The notes below the pieces were generated by a model that saw only the letters and a program-made list of their open reading frames with translations, made no database searches and was not told the origin of the DNA. A stretch of DNA of 64,000 nt from assembly GCA_032622095.1 (NCBI GenBank), contig CP136065.1:61363094-61427093 (forward strand), given 5' to 3'. Positions 34,600 through 46,944 of the stretch are shown here, piece after piece (within the stretch, counting starts at the first letter, position 1; each line of letters begins with the position of its first letter). The position numbers were made by a program, and so were the translations under genes. This DNA is from Siphonodentalium dalli (Eukaryota; Mollusca; Scaphopoda; Gadilida; Siphonodentaliidae).

Positions 34600-34855
34600 C
34601 TAACCACAACCCATTCTGCAAATAGTGTGTCTGTCATTTGCAGAATGAGGTCCCCAGAGGGTGAATTTAGTGACACTATCCCGCATGGCTGGCTAGCCTC
34701 ACCAAATTCACCCTCTGGGAACTTCATTCTGCTTAGGCCTCAACAGCTATGGGAAACCTAGGATCAGATTGAAGTTTCCCAGTTGAAGTTGGCGATGTTC
34801 ACCCATTAGCCACCCCGTTAATGCATTTTATCTTCTGAAAATTAGGGGAACATGT
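34600..34855. repeat. GGTCCCCAGAGGGTGAATTT family, long form
   Basis: Hairpin arms at about 34,640-34,735, then the tail ('tatgggaaacctaggatcag', 'gttggcgatgttcaccc', 'tcttctgaaaattagggg'). Confidence 0.85.
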
Positions 34856-34861
34856 ACTTAA

Positions 34862-35075
34862 CCCTTTCTACACTAACTTGATTCAGCTGTAAAAGTAAAT
34901 ATAGGAATGGTCTATTATTCATTTGGTGGGATGTTCAAGAAAAAGATAATAGAAGTGCAGAAGGATTCATATTTATTGGTGGGAAATGTTCAGATACTAT
35001 GGTCGTTTGTTGAACTTATTATCTGAACATTTCCTCAGGGAATGACTCGTCAATGAGTATTTTGTAGAGAAAAGA
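34862..35075. mobile_element. TTAA miniature element (CCCTTTCTATACTAA family), right end eroded
   Basis: TTAA at 34,858-34,861 then CCCTTTCTACACTAA. The interior 'gaatggtctattattcattt', 'ttattatctgaacatttcct' is present, but the right terminus is reduced to 'gtagagaaaagataaat'. Confidence 0.7.
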
Positions 35076-35079
35076 TAAA

Positions 35080-36175
35080 TTTACAGGTCAAATAAGCCAA
35101 TTTCTTTCAATATATTGAAACAGGTGTAAATCACTTTTCTCCAAAGACTAGTGCTGTAACGATATGCTACGAATCACAATAAATAATCAACGATATGATA
35201 CGTATCACGATTCGCTAAATTATTGTTCTCAAATGATTTAACCTGAAATATCTGAATCAACATATTTATAACTGGAGATAGTTGATTTTTATCTAAAAGT
35301 CGTTTAATAGTTACCATAGCTATATGAGTCAAATAAACATAATAGACATGTATACTTGAGTGAACAGTGCAGGTTTTGCTGTTTTACACATGTCCATCTT
35401 CAGATATTAAGTGATTTCCTGTATTACGATACACATAACATTTAGCGATACGCATATTGTTTGAAATTGTATTGCAATACATTGAATTCATAATGAATCA
35501 TTCCAAAGACATCAAGGGTACCCCTGGGTACATGAATATTTTATATCTTTATAGCGATGCTCTTGTTTTTTTATTGCAAAGTTCATATGGTGGTTCTGTG
35601 GTGTCAAATTGGACAGGGAATCTTCAAGTGTTTATAGAATATCTTATCACCCAATTTGTTCAAATCAAAATCTAAGTCAAAGTGGATGGTGCTTGATGAA
35701 TCTGTTGGAATGTCATGATTTTTCACTGTAAATTCTCAACTTTGTTTTCTTATAAAAGATAGCATTCACCTGATGTGATAGAATGTCTGTATCATGTTCA
35801 TTTGAGAAGATTGGGCCAATAAAAAAAAAAAAAAATTGTGTCCACAGGCATCTCCCTCATCATTGAAATTTTCTTTAAAAAAGCCTTGTCAAATTTGTTT
35901 CTGTTTTGAAATATTAGATTTGAACAACGAAAATGATGTTTCTTTTAATTTTTGGAGTATGTTTTCCAGATTTTGAGAAAAAAAATAAAACTGAATAGCC
36001 TCCCTCATCTTAAAATTGGGATTTAATCGCCTGAGAACACAGTTATTTTATTTGAATGGCCTTACATAAGCTATGACTGAGACATCAATTTCTTGTACAG
36101 TTTATATTTTTGTTGAGTTGTGTAACAAACTCTATCTATGACTTAATGAATGACGGTGGGCATTTGTCCATCAGT
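35080..36175. other. No gene seen
   Basis: AT-rich intergenic DNA with an A-run at about 35,821-35,836. A 72-codon frame at 35,457-35,675 shows no family features and is taken as chance. Confidence 0.4.
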
Positions 36176-36179
36176 CCAT

Positions 36180-36305
36180 GTCACGACAAATCTATAGGAA
36201 GATATCCCCAGAGGGTGAGTTTGGTGATGCTATCCCACCGTGAGGGATTGCATCACTAAATTCACCCTCTGGGGACCTCATTCTGCAAATGACAGACATA
36301 CTATT
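36180..36305. repeat. GGTCCCCAGAGGGTGAATTT family hairpin
   Basis: 'atatccccagagggtgagtt' pairs with 'aaattcaccctctggggacc'. The end 'attctgcaaatgacagacat' is typical. Confidence 0.8.
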
Positions 36306-36325
36306 GGCAGACTTGTCTAAAATCA

Positions 36326-36530
36326 GTCCTGCCCAAATTGTTTTTCAGGAGTTATGCCTCCTGGATTGTTCATTGGATGTTCTATTTTGCAATGTGAGCA
36401 CGATAACTTGAACAAACTTAATTCGCATTGGACAAAATTTGGATCATGGCTTCTTAGATGAATTTGAAAACCAGTTCTGCCCAAATTGTTTTCAGGAGTC
36501 CTGCCTCCTGGAATATCTATTGAGTGCCTT
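36326..36530. repeat. ~160-bp direct duplication
   Basis: 'ctgcccaaattgtttttcag' with 'tgcctcctgga' occurs at about 36,330 and again as 'ctgcccaaattgttttcagg' at about 36,477. Confidence 0.7.
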
Positions 36531-36959
36531 GTATCGCTTCACACCAGCGATATCGACATTGAATCGAATCTTGAATATTCGCACATAAACGTCACTTTAA
36601 CAACAAAAAATACTACAATTCAAGAGAAGGTCAGAAGACACAATTATTTTTCCACATATTTCCATTATTTCTTCCTTTCATGATATGACTGTCGCAGATA
36701 TTATTGACTGAGGCCAATCAAAATTAATGTTCTATTTCTCAGACAATGCTCACTCATCAAAATATAGCCCACTGGGTGCTTTTATGGCTGGCCGCCTTCC
36801 AAAAAAAATTTAATAAATAGTCCTGCTTCTCGGCTTCGTGTCCATAATCTCTGTCCAGTTCTGACCACAAATTTAGCTAGACAAATTGAACTTGTATTTG
36901 CTATTCCCTTTCTAATTTTTGAAAATATGATAGTTTTGTTTTTGGTTTGTTTAAAGACA

Positions 36960-37300
36960 TAGTATGGACTTATTCGGGTGTGTTGAACTACCAACCTGGG
37001 GAATGTTGCATTCTACTAACATCGCCAAAAATTTCAATGAAATCGACCATACCACTCCATAGAAAACATGGTCTGAACTACGCAATAAATATTTACATCT
37101 GAATTCGGGATGCAACTATTGGCAATAAACAAACACAAATGATTTCGCCAGCGAGACTCATTGCATTTAATTAATATATAAGAATGATGGTGCGTGCTAT
37201 CAATTTGGATTAATATTCGTAAAAATAAATACTTTATGCAAGATCATACTCCATTTCTAGTTGATCACCCTACCGGAGTGTTTCATATCACTTTAAACTG
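36960..37300. repeat. ~330-bp dispersed repeat, copy 1
   Basis: 'aattcgggatgcaactattg', 'cattgcatttaattaatata' and 'accctaccggagtgtttca' recur in the same order at 53,820-54,150. Confidence 0.75.
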
Positions 37301-37765
37301 TATGTACGTACAACAGGCTGTTATATTCAAATTGCAGTAATGTGATCATATAAAGTAATTTTTCACACCCAACAATGATTTTTGATAATTTGAAAGTAAA
37401 CATAAAAACCTGCCTGCTGATAAATTTTGTCATAATAAAGGGTAATAAAACCATACCTATTGGATCATTTTGTGGGTAAAAAATAAACATAAAAATCTGC
37501 CTGTCTGCCACTGCATATTTTGAGAGAGAAAAAATTGTCCGAGAAACAGATATTCAACATTGTGTGCCATAATATTCGGTTATTATTTTTGAACGATTTA
37601 TCTCATACTTTTTGCATGTAATTGATTGGGTGTCGGCAGTGAAGAGTTAAAGATGGTCTATCTGTTCTGGGCCACAATTACAACAACATAGTTTTTATAA
37701 ATCCCAATTTCAAGACTACAAATAGTTATTTTGTGAATAAAATACAGATAAAACTGAAGACTGGG
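37300..37765. other. No gene seen
   Basis: AT-rich. It contains an imperfect direct repeat 'aaacataaaaacctgcctg' / 'aaacataaaaatctgcctg' at about 37,400 and 37,486. Confidence 0.4.
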
Positions 37766-37769
37766 TATA

Positions 37770-37926
37770 TTACAGTAATGCTCTAAATAATCGACTCCTT
37801 AACCACAGCACAATCAGTGAGAGCTTTCCGATGAATCGCAACAAGCCATATTTCCGACTAAATCCTGAAAAGTTACCCATAATTCTGCTGTGGTTAAGGA
37901 GTCGATTATTTAGAGCATTTCTGTAT
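37770..37926. mobile_element. TA-flanked palindromic miniature element (CAGTAATGCCC family)
   Basis: From 'acagtaatgctctaaataat' to 'attatttagagcatttctgt'. The central part is asymmetric, so one arm has lost about 60 bp relative to the 62.4-kb copy. Confidence 0.8.
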
Positions 37927-38519
37927 TTATCTATAAAGGCACAATAAGGTGGTAAGATCGTTGTAAATCTATAGTTGAAATATAATTTGTCATGATTCAG
38001 GCTGCATCTAACAAGATGGCCCATAAAACTGTCCTGCTGATGTGATAAGAAATTATAAATAAAATTTATATCAATTGACGGAAACTTTTCCAGACTGTTG
38101 TCCTCGATTCATATCTATTATTTTATACCCCTGGGAAGATATAGACCATCTTTAAGTCATTTACCTCGAAGATTCAGGATGTATATTTGTTGATATTTTT
38201 TTTTTTATTTGATTTACAATTAGAAATTATTATTTTGCTACCTTATTTCGATTTCATAGTGATCTTATTTTGTCTGCTGTATGGCTATTTTATTAGCAAG
38301 TTGTCATTTGCTCAACCATTATATGTAAGTCAAGGTACATATTTATAATGCTGGCCTGCGTGATTGACCAATGACAATAGAGATATACTCACAGGATATC
38401 AGAAGGGATATCAGGTTAACTTTAATTGACACCGCCCCCATATTGAAAGGATCAGAGGGGATATTGATTTAATATTTGGTCAATGGACGCCATCTTGTTT
38501 TTTTAAGAACTTTGTCTCC

Positions 38520-38760
38520 TCAAGCCTGCAAATAGTGTGTCTGTCATTTGCAGAATGAGGTCCCCAGAGGGGGGGAATTTAGTGGGGACCTCATTCGGCC
38601 AACTGGGGAACTTCGATCTGATCCTGGTCTCCCATATCAGTTGAGGCCAAAGCAGAATGAGGTTCCCAGAGGGTGAATTTGGTGATGCTAGCCTGCTATG
38701 TGGGATAGCGTCACTGAATGCACCCTCTGGGGACCTCATTCTGCAAATGACAGACACGAT
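38520..38760. repeat. GGTCCCCAGAGGGTGAATTT family, complete inverted pair
   Basis: 'gtgtgtctgtcatttgcaga' at the left and 'tctgcaaatgacagacac' at the right are inverse. Both inner arms are present, with a degraded centre carrying 'gaacttcgatctgatcct'. Confidence 0.85.
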
Positions 38761-38764
38761 TTCA

Positions 38765-40090
38765 AACTCTTATTTTCTACCACACTCTGGCGATGATCAT
38801 TGACTGAGTACATTGACATTCTACATCCATAACGTATCATTGTGATGTTACATAATTTACTAGCCATTGATGGCAGGCAAATTCCGCTTACAAATATCTG
38901 AATGAACTTTGTATCGGTGATATAAGTTGAAAATATTGCGCTTTCTGCATCTAATACTTAATTAGAACAAACAATATAATTGATCCATTTACATGGCACA
39001 TGATGCAGGCATCGCAATGAAAGTGCAGGATAGGAATGAGACATAGTTGGAGTGGTCTGCAGAAAATTTTATGTAGATAAAAACTGTTCACAGGTATGGG
39101 CTTAAAAGTGTGTCCTATTGTAGTCAAGATGAATATATACATAGGGTGTATTACAATCTTTGTTATTGATGGCTCGCAAACAGTGGCCGTCCATGACCTG
39201 ATCTGCACCAATGATTCAAGCACAAAGACCAGACCAGGAACGTTGTGTCATCCTATCACAAATCAGAGCCGCGAACCTACGTCATCGGAAGGCTAACCCT
39301 ACATGTAAACAGATCACGCCTCACAAACATGGTCACGCTGACATGTAGTCCAAGTTTCCTTCGACGAAAACCAGCTTGTGAAATTGGTAGGTAATACAGG
39401 TTTATGTCAAATTATGGTTGCCTTAGTCTTCAATAGTGGACTATAATAATCATAATTGTGAAAGTAACCCAGTTTATTCCATAGAAAAATAATTGTTTTG
39501 AACTCCACAAGATTTGCCAACTGAAAGTAGTGAAAATTACAATGTTTACATCAAAAGAATACAAATAATTTGTTCTCGCTAGTTCATAACAGTTCAGGTT
39601 TTCTTTGAGCATAAACAAACACGGATCAAATGTCAGTTATTCCTTATTACGTAATTTAACATAAATGTAGTCCTGCCCTGGATCTGGGTGGTAAGTCGGC
39701 TATAGAAGAGTGATGCAATCATACTTTGACTTAAACCAGTATTATCCCTAAAAAATTCACCAGCTGGTTTATGTTGAAGGAAAATTGGGACCAGCTGACA
39801 GGTCAATATTTTTACTCATAGTGGAATGTAATGTGTATATCCATGTTTAGCCTCGCGTAATTTGTAATGTGTGTTGCCATTGCCAATTAAAGTCACCTGA
39901 CTCACATGACCATTTCACGTACTAGGTCACACCATTTAGAAGTTTTGTGTCCCAACGTGTACCTTACGGAACTTGTAGCAAAGAGGAATGATTTGTTATT
40001 CCAATAACCAATGCTATGCAGGCAGTGTGAGTATAGGTTTCACCTCTGCAGGTGACTAAAAGCACGAATGGCCTTTGCGGTGGGTATGCT
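38765..40090. other. No gene seen
   Basis: Intergenic DNA. Short frames at 39,096-39,296 and 38,951-39,223 have no recognisable features. Confidence 0.4.
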
Positions 40091-40096
40091 GTTAAA

Positions 40097-40355
40097 ACTG
40101 CCATAGACAGAAAGAATATTCAAATGCAATCTATAGTATTTTATTCTTATACCAATCATAAATATCGTGTAAATAGTATGTTATTGTCAAGTTCGTACCC
40201 TGTGTTATGTAAACAAAAGCCAGGTTCTGCAACATATTTGGCTTTTGTTTACATAACAAAGCATACGAACTTGACAATAATATACTATTTACGCAATATC
40301 TATGATTGGTATAAGAACAATGTCTGTCTATATTTTAATATTCTTTCTGTTCCCG
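40097..40355. repeat. Large palindrome (~80-bp arms)
   Basis: 'ttcttataccaatcataaat', 'gtatgttattgtcaagttcg' and 'ttatgtaaacaaaagcca' on the left each have a near-exact complement in reverse order on the right. The outer 'agaaagaatatt' / 'aatattctttct' extends the pairing. A 146-codon frame across it is a by-product. Confidence 0.85.
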
Positions 40356-40499
40356 ACTATAATTGTTTAGCTATGTGGCTAAATCTGGTTATTTTCATCT
40401 CCGGAATATCATATTGTGTTTATGGTTCTGGTCTCGTTCAAATTGTCAGATGCAAATTGTTTCTTAGCGACAAACTGTTTGCAAATTCTTGAGAACATG

Positions 40500-41045
40500 G
40501 ATTGGAATACACTCCTCATCTCGGCCACACCCAGTGTCCCTGGCTTTTTTAGATGAAGGAAACTTATGTCCTATGTAATTCATGAATGCATATTGTTTGC
40601 CCGAGTGTTGTGCTGCACACCAGTGCGATGTAAATTTGTTTGCATGTAACTTATTCATTCCAATGTTTTCATTCTTTGATATTTATTCAGAATAAATGGC
40701 TCATCAACAGACTCCCTTTTTATTTCTTCATTATAATTATCTAATTACTGGGTACAAAATCTACCAGTTCTACAAGAATACAGAAAGAACACGGGAACCC
40801 CCAACAAAATGTCCACAAGAAATTGGATAGATTTATTACTAGCTCAAACAGGATCCCTTTGGGAACCATTATTCAGCAGCATAGGCCCCTTTATATAATA
40901 TTTAACAAAATTGAAAAACAAATGCTGTTATATCATCTGCTTGGGTACCCCCACCCCAAGTCATGACACCAAATTTTGGTGATATCGATCGAGGTATCTC
41001 GAAGAAAAATCGCGAGCAGAGGGACAGACAGATCCTACTTTTATA
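40500..41045. other. No gene seen
   Basis: AT-rich intergenic DNA without recognised repeats. Confidence 0.35.
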
Positions 41046-41046
41046 T

Positions 41047-41707
41047 ATTGTGAGTGACTTTGAGATCGGCTGCAGCTTCGGTCACAGCCGATATCGGAAA
41101 TAAGTCTGCGCATGTCCATATCCGAGGAATCTCGAACGAGTATGACCGCAGCTGCAGCCGCAACGAATGTCACTTTCAGTATCCAATACAAACATGAATT
41201 CCCTGTAATTTAATCATCGAATTTGAGGGTCTGTTATCATAAACTATATAGGGTTATCTGTCGATCTATTTTATACTTTAAGAGCATTAATTATATATGC
41301 ATATAAATAAACATTAGTTTATATAGGCCTAAGCATGTATATACGATCGGTTATATAGCCTAGGCCAATAATAAAACAAAATCGACATTCAGAATTGACT
41401 ATAAACTCAAAACTTTAAAAAAATAGTTTCATAAAATTAGGTAGATATATAAAGTGTTTTCCTAAAACAACCATCGAACCCAAAGATAAAAATCTACAAG
41501 TATCAACTACAGATTAATTTGTTCATTCATTCAATCATTGTCCGCCTTTTTCATTTATTCAGTGGCTGCCATTTTGGATTTGATCGGTAGTACGGGAACT
41601 CGCAACCAGGATTTGGTGGAAACGTGACGTCACATATCCTGGTCATGGTAACTTCGAGGTCCCAAATCCGGCTGTGACTAGCTGCGACCGATCTCGAAGT
41701 CACTCAT
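41047..41707. mobile_element. TGAGTGACTTTGAGATCGG-ended element
   Basis: The left end 'tgagtgactttgagatcggc' then 'ggtcacagccg' pairs with 'cggctgtgactagctgcgac' and 'cgatctcgaagtcactca' at the right (about 41,671-41,707). 660 bp with imperfect inverted ends of about 40 bp. The interior is AT-rich with no transposase. Class unassigned. Confidence 0.7.
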
Positions 41708-42273
41708 AGATTTTGTCCAGGTTTCTTGTAATTTGTCTGCTCATTTTCACATCATAAATCATATATGGATGCGTAATTTGGAATGATCCAACAATAAATT
41801 TGGCATGAAAGCTCATGGTTAGAAGGCCTATTGCCAATCATTACATGATTGTACATGTACACATCTAGGCATTCTTTGAAATCTTTAATTTGGTTCACTT
41901 GAACGAATTCATGAAGATAGTTCCAAATCTGTAATATCCTCTGAAAAGAAGTTCATTCGCATGTCCTTCTGCCACTGGTTCATTTGTATTTTATACTCAT
42001 TACTGCGAGTTCTCGAGTCATTGGCTGTACTGAATTGGAAGTTTTAGTCAACATTATATAGTCCAGGCATTAGTTTGAATGTCTAGATTAAATCGTCTCG
42101 CAAATGTCTATATTTTAGAAACGCAAATGTCTATATGTTAGAAACATGAGACTCAAAGCTCAAAGTCTATCTCCATATGAGTTTCATTAAAGCACCCATT
42201 TCCAGTCTTCTTGTTTTTGTCGACTTGAGTGGGTGTACCCCACGCACAATAAAAGGGATGTGTTGCAATTTAA

Positions 42274-42421
42274 CCCTTCCATGAATGGAGCTTCCTGAAA
42301 TTTGCGAAAACCCTGTACCAGTGGATTCTCTTATATATGCAAAGACTCCCTATGGGAGACTTGCATATATAAGAGAATGCACTGGCACAGAATCTTTAGT
42401 GCAGCTCCTGTCATAAAATAG
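42274..42421. mobile_element. TTAA miniature element with hairpin cassette (CCCTTCCATGACTGGAGC family)
   Basis: TTAA at 42,270-42,273 and 42,422-42,425. Left end CCCTTCCATGAATGGAGC. The inner hairpin is 'tctcttatatatgcaaagac' / 'acttgcatatataagaga', followed by 'ctttagtgcagctcctgtca'. Confidence 0.8.
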
Positions 42422-42814
42422 TTAAATATAATGAATTTATTTCACTTTTTATTTCAGCTGTTCTTTGTAATTTAATGACTAGTGTATTGAAGAACAAGTT
42501 TTCCCAAAATAATTTGCTACTTTGGTAGTTTTCTGACAGAGCATGGACAGGCCTCGCTAAATACGTTGGCTTGTTGTTTCAATTTACATATTTCAGAAGG
42601 ATACCTATTAAAACAGCTATCATCCGATAAACCAATAAAACGAGTCAAAACAAAAGGTAAAAGAGGCTCATATTCAGCCGAAAATCATTGAACAAATTTA
42701 TTATTTCAACACAGCTTGTATATTTGGCTAATTAAGCTACATATCAAGTACGGCGGTGATAGAGCAGCCATAACTACAGTTTTAAAACCAAGCAAAACAC
42801 AAATTCAATGACAC

Positions 42815-45321
42815 TAGCTCAACTTGGAAAGGGAATAATTTAATGTGTTACTGTCGATGGAGTGATTAGGAATGTGGAAAGTTGAATGTCTAATACTAGT
42901 TTATCAACATGAAGAGATATATATATACATGTATATAAAAGTTAAATCTAAGATGGTTGCTGGCGGCTATATTTTCCAACAATTCAAAAACATTTGATAG
43001 CTTTAGTCATGCAAAGAGTAGAATCCAAGATGGCCACTGGCAGCCATGTTTTAATGCCGAATAACCCCAAAATGACTCGTTCCCATCTACATGTCAATGT
43101 TAACATCCATGACAAATTTCATAATGATCCGACCAAAGGTACGACCTGTAGCCCGTGCCAAAGGATTTAGTCATGCAAAGAGTAAAATCCAAGATGGCTG
43201 CTGGCGGCCATGTTTTTGGCCGAATGACCCCAAAATTACTTGTTCCCATCTACATGTCAATATTAACATGACAAATTTCATGATGATCAGATAAACAGTA
43301 CGACCTGTGGCCCGTGCTAATGGATTGAATTTTGAAATCAAAGATGGCCACTGGCGGCCATGTTTTTTGTCCGAATGACCCCAAAATGACTCGTTCCCAT
43401 CTACATTCCAATTTCAACAGCCATGACAAATTTCATGATGATCAGACTAAAGGTACGACCTGTAGCCCATGCTAAAGGATTTAGTCATACAAAGAGTAAA
43501 ATCCAAGATGGCTGCTGGCGGCCATGTTTTTTGCCCGAATGACCCCAAAATAACTCGTTCCCATCTACAAGTCATTGGTAACAACAATGACAAATTTTAT
43601 GATGATCAGACTAAAGGTACGACCTGTAGCCCGTGCTAAAGGATTTAGTCATACAAAGAGTAAAATCCAAGATGGCTGCTGGCGGCCATGTTTTGGGCCG
43701 AATGAACCCAAAATTACTCGTTCCCATCTACATGTCAATATTAACATCCATGACAAATTTCATGATGATCAGACGTACAATTTGATCTGTGGCCCGTGCT
43801 AATGGATTGAATTTTTTAAACAAAGATGGCCACTGGCGGCCATGTTTTTTGTCCAAATGACCCCAAAATGACTCGTTCCCATCTACATTCCAATTTCAAC
43901 AGCCATGACAAATTTCATGATGATCAGACTATAGGTACGACCTGTAGCCCATGCTAAAGGATTTAGTCATACAAAGAGTAAAATCCAAGATAGCTGCTGG
44001 CGGCCATGTTTTTTGCCCGAATGACCCCAAAATAACTCGTTCCCATCTACAGTCCAATTTCAACAGCCATGACAAATTTCATGATGATCAGACTAAAGGT
44101 ACGACCTGTAACCCGTGCTAAAGGAATAGGATTTAGTCATACAAAGAGTAAAATCCAAGATGGCTGCTGGCGGCCATGTTTTTGGGCCGAATGAACCCAA
44201 AATTACTCGTTCCCATCTACATGTCAATATTAACATCCATGACGAATTTCATGATGATCAGACGAACAATTTGACCTGTGGCCCGTGCTAATGGATTGAA
44301 TTTTGAAAACAAAGATGGCTGCTTGCGGCCATGTTTTTTGTCCGATTGACCCAAAAATTACTCGTTCCCATCTACATTCCAATTTCAACAGCCATGATGA
44401 TCAGACTAAAGGTACGACCTGTAGCCCGTGCTAAAGGATTTAGTCATACAAAGAGTAAAATCCAAGATGGCTGCTGACGGCCATGTTTTTTGCCCGAATG
44501 ACCCAAAAATTACTCGTTCCCATCTACATGTCATTGTTAACATCCATGACAAATGTTATGATGATACAATCAAAGGTACGACCTGTAGCCCGTGCTAAAG
44601 GATTTAGTCATACAAAGAGTAAAATCCAAGATGGCTGCTGACGGCCATGTTTTTTGTCCGAATGACCCAAAAATTACTCGTTCCCATCTACATGTCATTG
44701 TTAACATCCATGACAAATGTTATGATGATACAATCAAAGGTACGATCTGTAGCCCATGCTAAAGGATTTAGTCATACAAAGAGTAAAATCCAAGATGGCT
44801 GCTGGCGGCCATGTTTTTTGGCCGAATGACCCCAAAATTACTCGTTCCCATCTACATGTCAAGAGCTATGACAAATTTTATAATGATCCGATTAAAGATA
44901 CGACCTGTAGCCCGTGCTAAAGGAAATTGTTGACGCATCACACACGCACACCCTTGTTTGTATTATATACGTTGTGGGGACATTTCTTTAGAAATTCAAA
45001 CAATACCGTAGTTGTGAGGACCTCGTTTATTTCGTAAATATATCCAAACTCGGAGGGTACCTTTAATGAAATAACGGCAATCTTTGTAACGCATGCGTAG
45101 TATCATTTCCGCCTAGTGCGGACAAAAAAATATCAAAAATTTCAATAAATACAAATTTCCGTCGCCTTAAGGGAAAAAATTGTTAACATTGTGAGGACAT
45201 TGTTTTACTATATGAATGTCCTCACAGAGTTGGGTTGACACACTCACACACACACGCGCACATGGACGACGGATACCAAGCCATGGCAATAGCTCAAACT
45301 TTACAAAGTAAAGTTGAGCTA
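42815..45321. mobile_element. TAGCTCAACTT-ended element with ~160-bp minisatellite (copy 2, inverted, expanded)
   Basis: Same 11-bp ends as at 23.65 kb but in the opposite orientation. About a dozen units fill 42,940-44,930, with 'tgactcgttcccatctacat', 'ggccatgttttttg' and 'acgacctgtagcccgtgc'. About 44,945-45,240 is an extra segment not seen in copy 1 ('gtggggacatttctttagaa', 'gtgaggacattgttttacta'). The many 60-90-codon frames here are repeats of one unit. Confidence 0.8.
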
Positions 45322-45422
45322 AAAAAGGTCAGTAAGGCCAATGTAAATAAATTGCTAGAGTTACATCCAACTTTTTCAGAAAAATCTGCGAATTAACTTT
45401 TTATATTTTATTCTTCGTAAAA

Positions 45423-45585
45423 TCTCTCCATTTTGATCAAATTGGAAAACCTAGATCACCTTGCACTATATACGATAGGCATCTTCTTCAATATCTTGAA
45501 CTGTTCTAGATATTGAAGCAGTTTCCTATCTTATATAATGCAAGGTGATCTAGGTTGTCCAATTTGATCAAAATGGAGAGACTAA
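45423..45585. repeat. Foldback repeat with TCTCCATTTTGATCAAATTG arms
   Basis: The left arm (about 45,423-45,464) 'tctccattttgatcaaattg', 'cctagatcaccttgca' pairs with 'tgcaaggtgatctagg' and 'caatttgatcaaaatggaga' (about 45,540-45,582). An inner 'cttcaatatcttgaac' / 'ctagatattgaag' pair is also present. Confidence 0.85.
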
Positions 45586-46009
45586 TGGGCCATTCAAATG
45601 TAATTTGATAGTTACAGCATGAGAAAAAAGTTTACATAAAAGATATCCTAATAAAAACATTTGAGGTGACTAAAAATATATGGTCAGAAGGGGATGTAAA
45701 TCAAGAAAAATTTGTTTTGGCCTAACTTGTAAAAATTGCAGTTGGTCGAGTTGGAACCCGAAATCGAACTTTACCTGTATCTTGTGGTTGTTATCTCCAT
45801 ACCATATGTTTAATAGAACTAAAGATAAAGACACACCAAAAACATAATATGTCCATATAAAAATTGAGATCTCAGCTTGAAATTATACCTCATAGGGGTA
45901 TGGAACAGACTTTCTTCAAACTATCAAATGCGAATTTTTTTTTTAATCTGGTGGTGGTGGCTTCAGAGGTCACATCATGTGGGGGAGGGAGAGAACGAAG
46001 TAAAATTAT

Positions 46010-46720
46010 TCTGGTTGTTGGCAATTTTATGATGATCAGACTAAAGGTACGACCTGTAGACCGTGTTAAAGGATTTAGTCATACAAAGAGTAAAATCCAA
46101 GATGTCTGCTGGCGGCCATGTTTTTTGGCCGAATGGCCCCAAAATGACTCGTTCCCATTTAGATGTCATTGTTAACATCCATGACAAATTTCATGATGAT
46201 CAGACGAACAGTACAACCTGTAGCCCGTGCTAATGAATTGAATTTTGAAATCAAAGATGGCCACCAGCAGCGGCCCATGTTTTTCGTCCGAATGACCCCA
46301 AAATGACTAGTTCCCATCTACATTCCAATTTCAACAGCCATGAAAAGTTTCATGATGATCAGACTCAAGGTACGACCTGTAGTCCGTGCTAATGGATTTA
46401 GTCATACAAAGAGTAATATCCAAGATGGCTGCTGGTAGCCATGTTTTTTGGCCGAATGACCCCAAAATGACTCGTTCCCATCTACATGTCATTATTAACA
46501 TTCATGACGAATTTTATGATGATCCGACCAAAGGTACGACCTGTAGCCCGTGTCAAAGGATTTAGTCATGCAAAGAGTAAAATCTAAGATGGCTGCCGGC
46601 GACCAAAGGTACGAACTGTAGCCCGTGCTAAAGGAAATTGTTGACGAATCACGCACACACACGCACAACGGATACCAAGCCATGGCAATAGCTCAAACTT
46701 TACAAAGTAAAGTTGAGCTA
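46010..46720. mobile_element. TAGCTCAACTT element, 3' truncated copy 3
   Basis: About four minisatellite units and the arm with 'ccaagccatggcaatagctc' ending AAGTTGAGCTA at 46,720. The other terminus is missing. Confidence 0.75.
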
Positions 46721-46734
46721 AAAATGCATAATCG

Positions 46735-46940
46735 AGGTGACCAATGGGTGAACATCACCAACTTTAATTGGGAAACTTCAATCTGATCTTAGGTCTCCCA
46801 TAGAAGTTGAGGCCTCAGCAGAACGAGGTCCCCAGAGGGTGAATTTGATGATGCTAGCCCTCAGGAAAATCTGAACATTTCCCACCAATAAATAGGACTA
46901 TTTCTGTACTTGTAATATCTGTCGTTTTTCCTGAAAATCC
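46735..46940. repeat. GGTCCCCAGAGGG family tail joined to a CCCTTTCTATACTAA-family right end
   Basis: 'aatcgaggtgaccaatgggt', 'gaggtccccagagggtgaat', then 'ctgaacatttcccaccaata' and 'cctgaaagggttaa'. Two eroded miniature elements lie back to back. Confidence 0.7.
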
Positions 46941-46944
46941 CTGA

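Noticed and set aside
40052-40492. 146-codon plus-strand frame
   Set aside because: It is produced by the two arms of a palindrome; its two halves are not protein-like and no homolog is recognised.
43091-44829. Repeated 60-75-codon frames with 'KIQDGCWRPCF' on the plus strand
   Set aside because: They are the same minisatellite unit translated over and over, with stops in most units and no splice context.
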